Shown: positions 35,576-43,659 of the stretch, piece by piece | Layout of the letters: each line of letters opens with the position of its first letter | Numbering within the stretch: the first letter of the stretch is position 1 | Assembly: GCA_026705605.1 (NCBI GenBank) | Contig: JAPPAK010000003.1 | Span: 124,728 to 188,727, forward strand | Reading direction: 5' to 3' | DNA: 64,000 bases | Source: Chloroflexota bacterium | GTDB taxonomy: Bacteria > Chloroflexota > Dehalococcoidia > Tepidiformales > Tepidiformaceae | Translations under genes and position numbers: made by a program | Notes under the pieces: model-generated | The model's database searches: none | The model's input: the letters and a program-made list of their open reading frames with translations, nothing else | What the model was told of the DNA's origin: nothing

Positions 35576-35608
35576 GGATCCTGCGCAATTCAGCGCAGGG
35601 AGGCCGGC

Positions 35609-35824
35609 ATGTCGGCAGAACCGATCAGCTACATGTGCACGAGGTGCTCCAACCCGTCGTTCACGACGGAAGACCTCTTCTTCGCGGGGAAATGGGGACG
35701 CTTCTTCGACATGCAGAGCAAGAAGTTCACGGCTGTCATGTGCGAGAACTGCGGGTACACGGAGTTCTACCGTCAGCAGGGCAGCAGGGCAGGGAACATC
35801 CTCGACCTGCTTGCGAGCGGCTAG
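35609..35824 (+). CDS. Small zinc-ribbon protein
   Basis: 71 residues with two CxxC knuckles, C10-T-R-C13 and C45-E-N-C48, and the signature FFDMQSKKFTAVMCENCGYTEFY. This matches the zinc-ribbon-containing domain family (PF09855-type), whose members carry the same KKF-x5-C-x2-CGYTEFY block. Function in that family is unknown; a nucleic-acid or protein-contact role is a guess. ATG 35609 follows GGGAGG. Convergent with the CoA-transferase gene (3-base gap). Confidence 0.85.
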   Translation: MSAEPISYMCTRCSNPSFTTEDLFFAGKWGRFFDMQSKKFTAVMCENCGYTEFYRQQGSRAGNILDLLASG

Positions 35825-35827
35825 GGC

Positions 35828-37012
35828 TCAGATAACGGCGGCCTCGCGGAACGACTCGATCTCGTCCCAGGAGTAGCCGAGCTCGGTCAGGTAGCGCTCG
35901 GTCGAATCGCCGAGCTCGGGGGGCGGGGCGACCTCGGTCTGGGGCTCGCGGCCGAACTGGATGGGGCTGCCGACGACGAGCGCCTCGCCAAAGGAGGCGT
36001 GGGGCATGGCGGCGATGTAGCCGTTCGCGCGTGCCTGGGGATCGGCGAGGATGTCGGCGTAGGTCTGGACGGGACCGCAGAAGATGTCGCGGGCGCGGAA
36101 GCGGGCGACCCACTCGTCCGTCGTTCCCTTGCGGATGGCTGCCTCCAAGTGGGGATGGATGTCGGCCATTCCGGCGGCGCGGGAGCGGTCGTCGGGGTAC
36201 TGCTCGGCGAGGTCGTTCAGGCCTAGCTCGTCGCAAAGTGACGCGAATTTGTCGGTTGTCGCGCCGCCGATGACAAGCCAGCCGTCGGCGGTCTGGTAGG
36301 AGCGCCAGACGGAGCGGGAAGTGAGGAGGGGATGGCCGAGGCCAGCTCTCGGCGCGGTGTCGCCGGAGAAGGACTCGGTGTTGATCTCCCAGGACTGAAG
36401 GGCGATCTGGGAGCCGTAGAGGGAGACGTCGACCTGCTCGCCTTCGCCGGTGCGTTCACGCTTCACGAGGGCGGCGAGGATGCCCGAGCAGAGGATCATG
36501 GCGCCGACCTGGTCGGCGATGGCGGCACCGGTGGGGGTGGGAGGGCCGTCTTCGGGGCCACTGCGGAGCATGATGCCGCCGGAGGCCTGGCCGATGATGT
36601 CGTTCCCGGGAACGGGCGTGCGGTCGCCGTGGGGGCCGAAGGCGGAGGCGCAGGCGTAGACGATGCGGGGGTTGAGAGCGGAGAAGGTCTCGTAGTCGAA
36701 GCCGAGGCGGTCCATGGCGCCGGGGCGCATGTTGCTGACGACGACATCGACCTGCTTGACGAAGCGTTGGACGATCTCGCGGGCCTCGGGGCGGCGCACG
36801 TCGAGGGTGATGCTGTGCTTGCCGCGGTTGTGGGCGACGAAATAGGAGGTGGGGGCGCTGCGGCGGCCACCGACGCCACGCCCGCGCTCCCCTTCCCGGT
36901 GTTCGACCTTGATGACCTCGGCACCCATGTCGGCCAGCAGGGTCGTGGCGTAGGGGCCCTGCTGGGCCCAGGTGAAATCGAGCACGCGGATGCCTTCGAG
37001 CGGACGTCCCAT
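35828..37012 (-). CDS. CaiB/BaiF family CoA-transferase (class III)
   Basis: Transfers CoA between acyl-CoA and a free acid through an aspartyl-CoA anhydride. The 394-residue protein has GIRVLDFTWAQQGPYATTLLADMGAEVIKVE split over its N-terminus, the RGKHSITLDVRRPEAREI block, NMRPGAMDRLG and the Asp-bearing NDIIGQASGG, all typical of class III transferases. ATG 37012 (MGRPLEGIR) is preceded by GGAGGG on the minus strand. It resembles the gene at 61083-62264 along its whole length, including a YSW-D/E-I-E-x-F ending. Substrate unknown. Confidence 0.93.
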   Translation of the reverse strand: MGRPLEGIRVLDFTWAQQGPYATTLLADMGAEVIKVEHREGERGRGVGGRRSAPTSYFVAHNRGKHSITLDVRRPEAREIVQRFVKQVDVVVSNMRPGAMDRLGFDYETFSALNPRIVYACASAFGPHGDRTPVPGNDIIGQASGGIMLRSGPEDGPPTPTGAAIADQVGAMILCSGILAALVKRERTGEGEQVDVSLYGSQIALQSWEINTESFSGDTAPRAGLGHPLLTSRSVWRSYQTADGWLVIGGATTDKFASLCDELGLNDLAEQYPDDRSRAAGMADIHPHLEAAIRKGTTDEWVARFRARDIFCGPVQTYADILADPQARANGYIAAMPHASFGEALVVGSPIQFGREPQTEVAPPPELGDSTERYLTELGYSWDEIESFREAAVI

Positions 37013-37066
37013 GTCTTCCCTCCGCAGTCGTGGGGAGCATGGCACAGGGGCGGGCGAAGGCGCGAG

Positions 37067-38206
37067 TCAGGCGCGCAGGGGCTGGAGGCTGCGGTAGGTG
37101 GCGCAGCGCCAGACCCACTCGAAGGGGCCGTATCGGAACCGCTCCAGCCACGGCTGGGACCAGGCAAGCTGCACGGCCCAGACGGCGACGATGAAGAGGA
37201 GAATCCAGCTGCGGTTCAGGTCATCCGGCTCGAAGAGGGTGCGGAGGACGATGACGCCGATGATCGTCTGCGTGAGGTAGTTGGTGAGAGCCATGCGCCC
37301 GACAGCGTGGATGCGCCGGTGGAGGGCGCCCTCGCCGCGGAGGTTCCAGAGCGCGACCAGGCTGAGGTAGGCCAGCGCAAGCGGGAGGGTGGCAAGGGTG
37401 TTGGGGATGGCGCCCACGATAGCGACATCGGCGGAGAAGTCGGTGGCGGCCATCCAGGCGAAGCCGCCAATCGAGAGGGGCAGTCCGATGCCGAATCCCC
37501 AGACCGCGAGGCGAAGGTAGAAGTCCGGGGAACGGGCACCGGTGATCACACCGGTGCGGTAGAGGGCGACGCCGATCAGCATCATGCCCAGGGCGCGGAG
37601 GAAGGAGTCGCCGAGGAACCACGCGAGGACGGCGCCGGACAACTCGCCGGACTGCCAGAATCCATCCAGATCGGACCCGCCAGTATCGATTGCCACCTGG
37701 GCGGCGATGGCCAGCGCCATGGCGCCGAGCATGGCCAGCCCGCCAAGTGCGAACAACGCACGTGCGTCGAGCTTGTGCAGGGCGATGAGGAAGACCGAGC
37801 AGATGGCGTAGAGGATGAGCACATCGCCGTCCCAGAGGACCACGTGGAGGATGCCGATGCCCAGCAGGAGCAGGTTGCGCCAGAAACTGAGCCAGCCGGC
37901 GCGCCGTCCCTTGTCACGGGCGCGTTCGAAGAAGAGGACGATGCCGGCGCCGAACAGCATCGAGAAGAGACCCATGAACTTCTGGTCAACGAAGATCTCG
38001 CCGGCGCCGCCGATGACCCAGTCGAACCAGGTGTCGACGCCACCCGCGCCGATATTCCAGTAGGCAGCGGGCTCCAGCCCAAAGGAGACGGCGTTCATCA
38101 CGAGGATGCCGAGCACGGCGACGCCGCGGATGGCATCAAGCGTGGTGATCCGCTCCCCCGCTCCCGTGGGCGCGAGGCGTTCGGGCGTGGCCGGCTCGGC
38201 CGTTAT
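37067..38206 (-). CDS. DUF418 family multi-pass membrane protein (apparent ATA start)
   Basis: About 379 residues with roughly nine membrane helices. The opening RITTLDAIRGVAVLGILVMN is the DUF418/acyltransferase-3-like signature, followed by FMGLFSMLFGAGIVLFFERA and the terminal RMALTNYLTQTIIG block of DUF418. Role unknown; relatives are proposed membrane acyltransferases. No ATG, GTG or TTG is in frame between the upstream gene stop and this signature. ATA 38206, overlapping the alcohol dehydrogenase TAA (ATAA), is the only near-cognate start in the right place. The upstream AGG is a weak ribosome site. If the first GTG were used, part of helix 1 would be lost. Confidence 0.82.
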   Translation of the reverse strand: MTAEPATPERLAPTGAGERITTLDAIRGVAVLGILVMNAVSFGLEPAAYWNIGAGGVDTWFDWVIGGAGEIFVDQKFMGLFSMLFGAGIVLFFERARDKGRRAGWLSFWRNLLLLGIGILHVVLWDGDVLILYAICSVFLIALHKLDARALFALGGLAMLGAMALAIAAQVAIDTGGSDLDGFWQSGELSGAVLAWFLGDSFLRALGMMLIGVALYRTGVITGARSPDFYLRLAVWGFGIGLPLSIGGFAWMAATDFSADVAIVGAIPNTLATLPLALAYLSLVALWNLRGEGALHRRIHAVGRMALTNYLTQTIIGVIVLRTLFEPDDLNRSWILLFIVAVWAVQLAWSQPWLERFRYGPFEWVWRCATYRSLQPLRA

Positions 38207-39219
38207 GGGAGCAACCTGACCTTGATGGAGCCGGACGACTTGTCGTCGGCGGTGTGGAAGGCCTCGGGGGCGCGGTTGAGGGGGAAGTTGTGGGTGACGA
38301 GGGGCCGGAGGGGCTCGATAAGCTCGTCGAGGAGGTCGGTGGCGAGCCCGAATTCGGTGCGGGGACCGGGCCTTCCGTAGCAGACCGCGCCGACGAGGCG
38401 CACCTCCTTGAGGAGGAGGGGGGTCGCGGGCAGAGAGACCTCGCTGCCGAAGGCGCCGAGCATGACGACGGTGCCACGGTTGCGGACCAGGGCGATGCCC
38501 TCGTCGATGGTGGGGGCGCTGCCCCCGACCGTCTCGATAACGGCATCGACGGGGAGGCCCTTCAACTCCCGGCGAGCCGTCTGCCCGTCCGGGAAGACAG
38601 CGGTCGCGCCGAGGGCCTGCGCCATCTCGGCCTGGAAGGGGTGGCGAGCGGTGATGTAGACCTCGGTGGCGCCGGCACGGCGGGCGACAAGCAGGTTCAC
38701 GAGGCCAACCGTGCCCGCACCGAGGATGACCGCGCGAGTGCCGAGGCGGATGCCCGCCTCGCTGACGCCGTGCACGGCGACGGCGACGGGCTCGGCAAGG
38801 GAGCCGTCCTCGGGGGCGACCCGATCGGGAAGGGGATAGACGGAGGTGGCGGGGGCGAGCATGGCCTCGGCCATGCCGCCGGCGCCATCGCCGCCGAGGA
38901 AGACGCGGTTCTGGCAGTGCCAGGTCTGGCCGGTGAGGCATTCGTAGCAGCGGAAACAAACGGCGACAGGCTCGACAGAGACGTTGGCGCCCGTCTCAAG
39001 CTCCACGCCTTCGCCCACGGCCTCAATCACACCGCCGACCTCGTGGCCGGGGGTGTTCACGGCGGGACCGCCCCGACGGTAGCTGTGCAGGTCGCTGCCA
39101 CAGATGCCGGCTCCGACGACGCGCAGGCGCACCCAGCCGGGGGGCGGGTCGGTCAGCTCGCGCTCAATGACCTCGACGGCGCGGGGGCCGGCCCAGGAGA
39201 CCGCCTGCATGGTGCTCAC
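38203..39219 (-). CDS. Zinc-dependent medium-chain alcohol/sorbitol dehydrogenase
   Basis: NAD(P)-dependent oxidation of an alcohol or polyol. 338 residues: VVGAGICGSDLHSY (catalytic-zinc Cys), TPGHEVGGVIEAVG, a structural-zinc-like C-x2-C-x5-C-x7-C arrangement around CFRCYECLTGQTWHC, LAEPVAVAVHG, and the Rossmann AVILGAGTVGLVN. Substrate unknown. GTG 39219 is 7 bases after TATCAT. ATG 39228 lies inside that hexamer-to-start gap and ATG 39210 is a further alternative. It is followed by the DUF418 gene in the same transcript. Confidence 0.92.
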   Translation of the reverse strand: MSTMQAVSWAGPRAVEVIERELTDPPPGWVRLRVVGAGICGSDLHSYRRGGPAVNTPGHEVGGVIEAVGEGVELETGANVSVEPVAVCFRCYECLTGQTWHCQNRVFLGGDGAGGMAEAMLAPATSVYPLPDRVAPEDGSLAEPVAVAVHGVSEAGIRLGTRAVILGAGTVGLVNLLVARRAGATEVYITARHPFQAEMAQALGATAVFPDGQTARRELKGLPVDAVIETVGGSAPTIDEGIALVRNRGTVVMLGAFGSEVSLPATPLLLKEVRLVGAVCYGRPGPRTEFGLATDLLDELIEPLRPLVTHNFPLNRAPEAFHTADDKSSGSIKVRLLP

Positions 39220-39226
39220 GACGGGC

Positions 39227-39232
39227 ATGATA
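39227..39232 (-). promoter_or_regulatory. -10 element (TATCAT), probable leaderless promoter of the alcohol dehydrogenase gene
   Basis: TATCAT is followed by GCCCGTC and GTG 39219 on the minus strand. This argues for GTG as the start over the ATG at 39228, which overlaps the hexamer. Confidence 0.5.
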
Positions 39233-39302
39233 CCTGCCAGTGGGAGCGGCGCTCCCAACGCGCGCGCTGTGTGGCTTACATCCGGACATCGGCGGGGGCG
39301 GG

Positions 39303-39308
39303 TATGCT
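39303..39308 (+). promoter_or_regulatory. -10 element (TATGCT) of the small membrane protein gene
   Basis: TATGCT ends 31 bases before GTG 39340. GGGAG (39330-39334) lies between. The 39220-39339 interval is a divergent promoter region with the alcohol dehydrogenase gene. Confidence 0.45.
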
Positions 39309-39339
39309 GAGGCGCTGGGATTACCCCCCGGGAGCGGCT

Positions 39340-39666
39340 GTGACGTCAGAGCAGGACCGGGGTCTCCTTGGGTTCGTCGCAGGCCGGATCAGGGGCGTTC
39401 CCGCATTCTCGTGGTGGATCGGGCTGTCCTACTGGGTGGGGCTCGCGATCGTGGTGGCGGCGGCACTGGGCGTGCTCGTGATGTTCGCCATCCTGGTGAA
39501 TCCCCTGACCGCTGTGCTGGCAGGCGTGATTGTGGTGGCGCTGGGCGTGGCGCTCACGGGAGGCGTCACGCGACGCCGGCGCCTTCCACCCGAGACGCTG
39601 TTCTATGCGGCGCTGGCGCTGATCCCCCTGTTCATCGCCCTGGCGCTCATCGCGATCATCACCTGA
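39340..39666 (+). CDS. Small multi-pass membrane protein of unknown function
   Basis: 108 residues with three hydrophobic segments: WIGLSYWVGLAIVVAAALG and VLVMFAILVNPLTAVLAGVI, which may be two or three helices, and FYAALALIPLFIALALIAII at the C-terminus. A basic loop (TRRRRLPPE) precedes the last helix. GTG 39340 was chosen because GGGAG precedes it at good spacing. An in-frame ATG 39304 falls inside the -10 hexamer and cannot be transcribed from it. No family recognised. Confidence 0.7.
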   Translation: MTSEQDRGLLGFVAGRIRGVPAFSWWIGLSYWVGLAIVVAAALGVLVMFAILVNPLTAVLAGVIVVALGVALTGGVTRRRRLPPETLFYAALALIPLFIALALIAIIT

Positions 39667-39725
39667 GCCGTACGCGCTTCCCCTGCGTAGACTCCGCGCG
39701 CGGCCTGGGCCGCGGGAGGTTGAAG

Positions 39726-40091
39726 ATGGCGCGAGAGTACATCGACGTTCTCCGGCTTCCGGAGAGCATGCCGTGGCATTACAGCCAAGCGGTAAAGGTG
39801 GGCGATACCGTCTACGTGGCGGGGCAGGTGGGGGCCGGCGAAGGCAGCATCGAGGCGCAGACGCAGAAGGCCTACGAGAGCGTCGTGGACGTGCTGGCGA
39901 AGGCAGGCGCGACGATGGACCACGTCGTGCGCGAAACCGTCTACCTGGCGGACCGAACGAAATTGCCGGAGGTGGCGAAAGTCCGGGAGACGTTCTACGG
40001 CGACCGCTTTCCGGCGAGCACGGCCGTCTTCAGTGGTTCGGGCGACGGCTACGACATCGAGGTCGAGGTGACGGCGGTTATCGACGACTAG
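39726..40091 (+). CDS. RidA/YjgF/UK114 family protein lacking the catalytic arginine
   Basis: 121 residues of the Rid fold: YSQAVKVGDTVYVAGQVG, TQKAYESVVDVLAKAGATMDHVV and FYGDRFPASTAV. RidA deaminates reactive enamines/imines using an Arg in the PAR(S/T) motif. Here that position reads PAST (Ser98), so the canonical imine-deaminase residue is absent and the protein likely belongs to another Rid subgroup. ATG 39726 follows GGGAGG. Its end overlaps the convergent cytidylyltransferase-like gene by 14 bases. Confidence 0.88.
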   Translation: MAREYIDVLRLPESMPWHYSQAVKVGDTVYVAGQVGAGEGSIEAQTQKAYESVVDVLAKAGATMDHVVRETVYLADRTKLPEVAKVRETFYGDRFPASTAVFSGSGDGYDIEVEVTAVIDD

Positions 40092-40815
40092 CAGCGCCGG
40101 CAGCGCTGGCCGCGAAGAGGCGCTCGGCCTCGCGCAGGTCGGCTGCGGTGTCGATGTCGTACCAGAAGTGACCGCTGATATCGACGGTTCCGAGGCGCCG
40201 GTCCCGCACGAGCATCGCGAAGATATCGCTGAGGCCGCAGTCGTCGGGGGCCTCAGCGACGGCGTCCCAGATGGCCGGGGAGCAGACGAAGGCGCCCGCA
40301 TCGAGCGCGTCCCAGCCGGCCACGGATTTGCCGATGGCGGTCACGAACCCGGAGGCGTCGGTAGTGAGCTTGGTGGCTTCGTCGGCGTAGGCGTCGGTGC
40401 GGGGCGAGCGGTCGGCGGCGACGCGGCAGGTGTCGCCGAGGGGGTCGGCGGCGGCGGAGTCGAGGAGGGCCTGGAGGAGCTGGGGGGAGAAGGCGTGGTC
40501 GCACATGACGAGGAGGAAGGGTTCTTCGCGGCAGAAGTCGTGGGCGGCGGCGAGGGAGTAGGACGCGCCCTGGTGGAAGCGGGGGTTGGCGACGAACTCC
40601 AGAGGAAGGCGAGCCCACTCCTGGGCGCCCTGGCGGACGGCGCGCTCGCCGTGGCCGGTGACGACGAGGGCCCGCTCGACGCCCGCTTCGGCAAGGGCGC
40701 TGAGGGTATGGCCGACGAGGGGTTTGCCCGCGAGGGGGACGAGGGGCTTGGGGAGGCTGGGACCGGTCTCGCTGAGGCGCTGACCACGGCCCGCCGCAAG
40801 GACGACTGCCTTCAT
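40078..40815 (-). CDS. Nucleotidyltransferase, sugar-/inositol-phosphate cytidylyltransferase-like
   Basis: NTP-transferase fold, 245 residues. KAVVLAAGRGQRL and PKPLVPLAGKPLVGHTL bind the NTP. SYSLAAAHDF and FLLVMCDHAFSPQLLQALL resemble the GxSV and GDH/ADH-x-(F/Y)-x motifs of inositol-1-phosphate cytidylyltransferases, and WYDIDTAADLREAERLF is a common C-terminal block of this family. No CDP-alcohol phosphotransferase domain follows. The product would be a CDP-activated polyol for phospholipid or solute synthesis; this is inference. ATG 40815 has GGAG upstream. Confidence 0.8.
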   Translation of the reverse strand: MKAVVLAAGRGQRLSETGPSLPKPLVPLAGKPLVGHTLSALAEAGVERALVVTGHGERAVRQGAQEWARLPLEFVANPRFHQGASYSLAAAHDFCREEPFLLVMCDHAFSPQLLQALLDSAAADPLGDTCRVAADRSPRTDAYADEATKLTTDASGFVTAIGKSVAGWDALDAGAFVCSPAIWDAVAEAPDDCGLSDIFAMLVRDRRLGTVDISGHFWYDIDTAADLREAERLFAASAAGAASRR

Positions 40816-40882
40816 GCACGCTCCGGCGGGCGTGAGCCCGGAACTCGGAGGCAATCGTAGCCGATTTCCGCCACGGGGCGAC

Positions 40883-40911
40883 TTGATAGGAACGCCTATC
40901 TGCGATACTTT
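40883..40911 (+). promoter_or_regulatory. Promoter (TTGATA-N17-TACTTT) overlapped by a 16-bp palindromic operator
   Basis: TTGATA (40883-40888) and TACTTT (40906-40911) are 17 bases apart. GATAGG-AACG-CCTATC (40885-40900) is a perfect inverted repeat that starts within the -35 and fills most of the spacer. This is a position where a bound repressor would exclude RNA polymerase. It drives the iron-type ABC genes, so a metal-dependent DtxR/IdeR-like repressor is the natural suspect (inference). The remainder of 40816-40981 holds the start of the divergent gene and a TACGAT at 40854-40859 on the minus strand. Confidence 0.65.
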
Positions 40912-40981
40912 GCCGTGGCTAACCCCGAGGCAGAGGCCGAATTTGAGCGCTTTCGCACTGCTGACGCGCGCACGACTGGGG

Positions 40982-42022
40982 ATGGACCCCCGTCCTTCGG
41001 ACGGGGCTGCCGGTGACCTCGTCACGAACGGCCTGTCGTTCTCCTACGGGGACGTGCGGGCAGTCGACGACGTCTCGGTCACGGTACCGGCGGGGACAGT
41101 CACGGCGCTCCTCGGCCCGAGCGGCTGCGGCAAGACCACGCTGCTGCGGCTCATTGCCGGGCTCGAACGCCCGGACAAGGGGGCCATCCACACGGGCGGC
41201 GAAACGTTGAGCACGCCCGATCGCGTGACGCCTCCGGAGAAGCGTCGCATCGGGATGGTGTTCCAGGAGGGGGCGCTCTTCCCCCACCTGAGCGTGGCGG
41301 AGAACGTGGCCTTCGGCCTGCCACGCGGACCGGAACGGGAACGCGACGTCGAGCAAGCGCTGGAACTCGTCGGTTTGGCGGGCATGGGGAAGCGCTCGCC
41401 GACCTCGCTCTCGGGTGGCCAGCGGCAGCGGGTCGCGCTGGCGCGGGCGCTGGCTCCGGGTCCGGATGTGCTGCTGCTGGACGAGCCGTTCGCGAACCTC
41501 GATCCGGCCCTGCGCGTCGAGCTGCGGACGGAGGTGGCCTCGCTGCTGCGGGCGCTCGGGATCACGAGCGTGTTCGTGACGCACGACCAGGAAGAGGCGT
41601 TCGTTATGGGCGCCCAGGTGATCGTGATGCGGGACGGACGGGTCCTGCAGAGCGCCCCGCCGAGCGAGCTGTACAGCCGCCCCACGAACCGCTGGGTGGC
41701 GAGCTTCGTGGGCGAGGCGAACGTGGTGCCCGGGCAGGGGGGCGCGGAGGCGGCGGAGACGATCGTGGGCTCGGTGCCGCTGGTGGAGGCAGGGCCGAAG
41801 ACGTGCGAGGTGCTGCTGCGGCCGGAGCACCTGGCGCTGGATGCGGGGGAGTCGTGGGAGGTGGAGGAGCTTGAGTTCTACGGGCACGACACGCTCTACG
41901 TGCTCAAGGGCGAGCACGGAGAGAAGCTGATGGTGCGCGCGAGCGGCGCACCACGGTTCGTCAACGGCGATCGCACGTCGGTGCGGTACGACGGCCCGCC
42001 GACAGTCGCCTTCGAAGCGTAG
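40982..42022 (+). CDS. ABC transporter ATP-binding protein, ferric iron/thiamine-type importer (FbpC-like)
   Basis: ATPase of a type I importer, 346 residues. Walker A GPSGCGKTTL, Q-loop FQEGALFPHLSV, signature LSGGQRQR, Walker B VLLLDEPFANLD and the VTHDQEEA switch are intact. The C-terminal ~110 residues form a TOBE-like regulatory domain (VLLRPEHLALDAGE). ATG 40982 begins just before the conserved GLSFSYGD. In-frame TTG and longer starts exist upstream, but no strong ribosome site decides. The permease starts 5 bases after the stop. Confidence 0.9.
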   Translation: MDPRPSDGAAGDLVTNGLSFSYGDVRAVDDVSVTVPAGTVTALLGPSGCGKTTLLRLIAGLERPDKGAIHTGGETLSTPDRVTPPEKRRIGMVFQEGALFPHLSVAENVAFGLPRGPERERDVEQALELVGLAGMGKRSPTSLSGGQRQRVALARALAPGPDVLLLDEPFANLDPALRVELRTEVASLLRALGITSVFVTHDQEEAFVMGAQVIVMRDGRVLQSAPPSELYSRPTNRWVASFVGEANVVPGQGGAEAAETIVGSVPLVEAGPKTCEVLLRPEHLALDAGESWEVEELEFYGHDTLYVLKGEHGEKLMVRASGAPRFVNGDRTSVRYDGPPTVAFEA

Positions 42023-42027
42023 GGGTC

Positions 42028-43659
42028 GTGCTGCGCGCGCCAGCCGTGATCGGCGCCACCAAGCGAGTGGCGGGCATCCGCGGGCCGCTCTGGCTGTGGG
42101 TCGTGGCGCTCATCATCGCGGCACTCTTCGCGGTCCCGGTCGGATACCTGGTCGTCCGCAACATCACCGAGGGGAGCGCCACGCTCGACGTCCTCTTCTC
42201 GCGTGAAATAGCCGCTCCCCTCGTGAACACCCTTGTGCTGGCGGTGGCTGTTTCGGCCGCGACGGCGGCCGTCGGAACCCTGCTGGCGTGGCTGACGATG
42301 CGGACGGACCTGCCGCTGCGCGGCGCCTGGCGTGTGATCTGTCCGCTGCCGCTCGTGCTGCCCTCGTTCGTGGCGGGAGCCGCGTTGCTGGCGGCCATCT
42401 CGCCCGGCGGGCTCGCGGAGGAGGTGCTGAACCCGCTGGGGTTTGGCGTACCGGCGCGCATCGAGGGGTTCTGGGGCTCGTTCGCGGTGCTGGTCGCGGT
42501 CTCCTACCCGTATGTGTACCTGCCGGCGGCGGCCCGCATCGGCGGATTGCCTCCCTCGCTGGAAGAGGCCTCGAGGATGCTGGGCGAGGGGGGCCTGGGG
42601 ACGTTCCGCCGAATCGTGTGGCCGCAGGTCCGAAGCGCCGTCCAGGCGGGCACGCTGCTCGTGTTCCTGTACGTGGTGAGCGAATTCGGCGTGGTGAAGC
42701 TGATGGGCTACGAGACGCTCTCCACCAACGTGTTCGTGAACCGCCTCTACAACGCACCGCTGGCCTTCGCGCTGGGGCTGATCCTGGCAGTGGTGGCGCT
42801 GGCGGTGGCAGGGCTGGAGCGGACGTCGGCAAGTCGCTCGCTGGCGCAGCTTGCGCCGGGCGGGACGCGGGGGCGGCGCGTTGCGCTGGGACCGTGGAAG
42901 GCGCCGGCGACGCTGGCGGCGGTCATCGCAGTCGGGTCGGGGCTGTTGGCTCCCGTCCTGGTCCTGGCGTGGTGGGGCTTCCGGGGCCTGGCGGGAGAGG
43001 GCAGCGGATTCGACCGGACGAGCGTGGACGTGAGCGCACTCGGGGGGCCGGTGCTGAACACGGTGATCGCGGCCGTTGTGACGGCCGCAGTGGCGGTGGT
43101 GGTGGTCCTGCCCCTCGCCTACCTGACGACTCGCTACGGGGGACGGGCGGCGGGGGCCGTGCACACGGTGGTAGCGGGCAGCTTCGCGGTACCGGGTCTG
43201 CTCATCGCACTGGCAGTGGTGTTCATGGCGCTCAAGGTTCCCGGACTCGGGTTCCTCTACCTTTCGCTTCCCCTGCTGGTCTTCGCCTACGTGGTTCACT
43301 TCGGCGTGCAGGCGCTTCGCAGCGCCGAGGTGGGGGTAGCGACGGTCGACCGGCGGCTGGAGGAGGCGGCGCAGATGCTGGGAGCGGGGAGATTGCGGCG
43401 GTTGCTGCGCATCGAGGCGCCGCTGATGGCTCCAGCGCTGGCGGCAGGCGGGGGGCTCGTGCTGCTCTCGACGATGAAGGAGCTTCCGGCGACGCTGCTG
43501 GCCGCGCCCGTCGGCTTCGAGACGCTGGCGACGCGCATCTGGAACGCGGAAGAGGACGGTTTCCTCGCGGACATGGGGATGGCGAGCGTGATCCTGGTGG
43601 CGGTCTCGGCGGTGCTGACGTGGCTGCTCGTGATCCGCAACGCGGAGCACCTGCGCTAG
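42028..43659 (+). CDS. ABC importer permease, duplicated ferric-iron type (FbpB-like)
   Basis: 543 residues with about twelve helices in two homologous halves, as in FbpB/SfuB. Each half carries the EAA loop that docks on the ATPase: EEASRMLGEGGLGTFRRIVWP in the first half and EEAAQMLGAGRLRRLLRIEAP in the second (both slightly over 20 residues in full). GTG 42028 starts 5 bases after the ATPase stop. No periplasmic/lipoprotein substrate-binding protein is adjacent or elsewhere in the window. The stop TAG forms a CTAG palindrome shared with the convergent oxidoreductase stop. Confidence 0.9.
   Translation: MLRAPAVIGATKRVAGIRGPLWLWVVALIIAALFAVPVGYLVVRNITEGSATLDVLFSREIAAPLVNTLVLAVAVSAATAAVGTLLAWLTMRTDLPLRGAWRVICPLPLVLPSFVAGAALLAAISPGGLAEEVLNPLGFGVPARIEGFWGSFAVLVAVSYPYVYLPAAARIGGLPPSLEEASRMLGEGGLGTFRRIVWPQVRSAVQAGTLLVFLYVVSEFGVVKLMGYETLSTNVFVNRLYNAPLAFALGLILAVVALAVAGLERTSASRSLAQLAPGGTRGRRVALGPWKAPATLAAVIAVGSGLLAPVLVLAWWGFRGLAGEGSGFDRTSVDVSALGGPVLNTVIAAVVTAAVAVVVVLPLAYLTTRYGGRAAGAVHTVVAGSFAVPGLLIALAVVFMALKVPGLGFLYLSLPLLVFAYVVHFGVQALRSAEVGVATVDRRLEEAAQMLGAGRLRRLLRIEAPLMAPALAAGGGLVLLSTMKELPATLLAAPVGFETLATRIWNAEEDGFLADMGMASVILVAVSAVLTWLLVIRNAEHLR

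Noticed and set aside
35548-35608. Inverted repeat TGCGC-AATTCA-GCGCA near 35581-35596 as a terminator of the aminotransferase gene.
   Set aside because: Only a 5-bp stem, no T-tract, and it lies in the leader of the zinc-ribbon gene.
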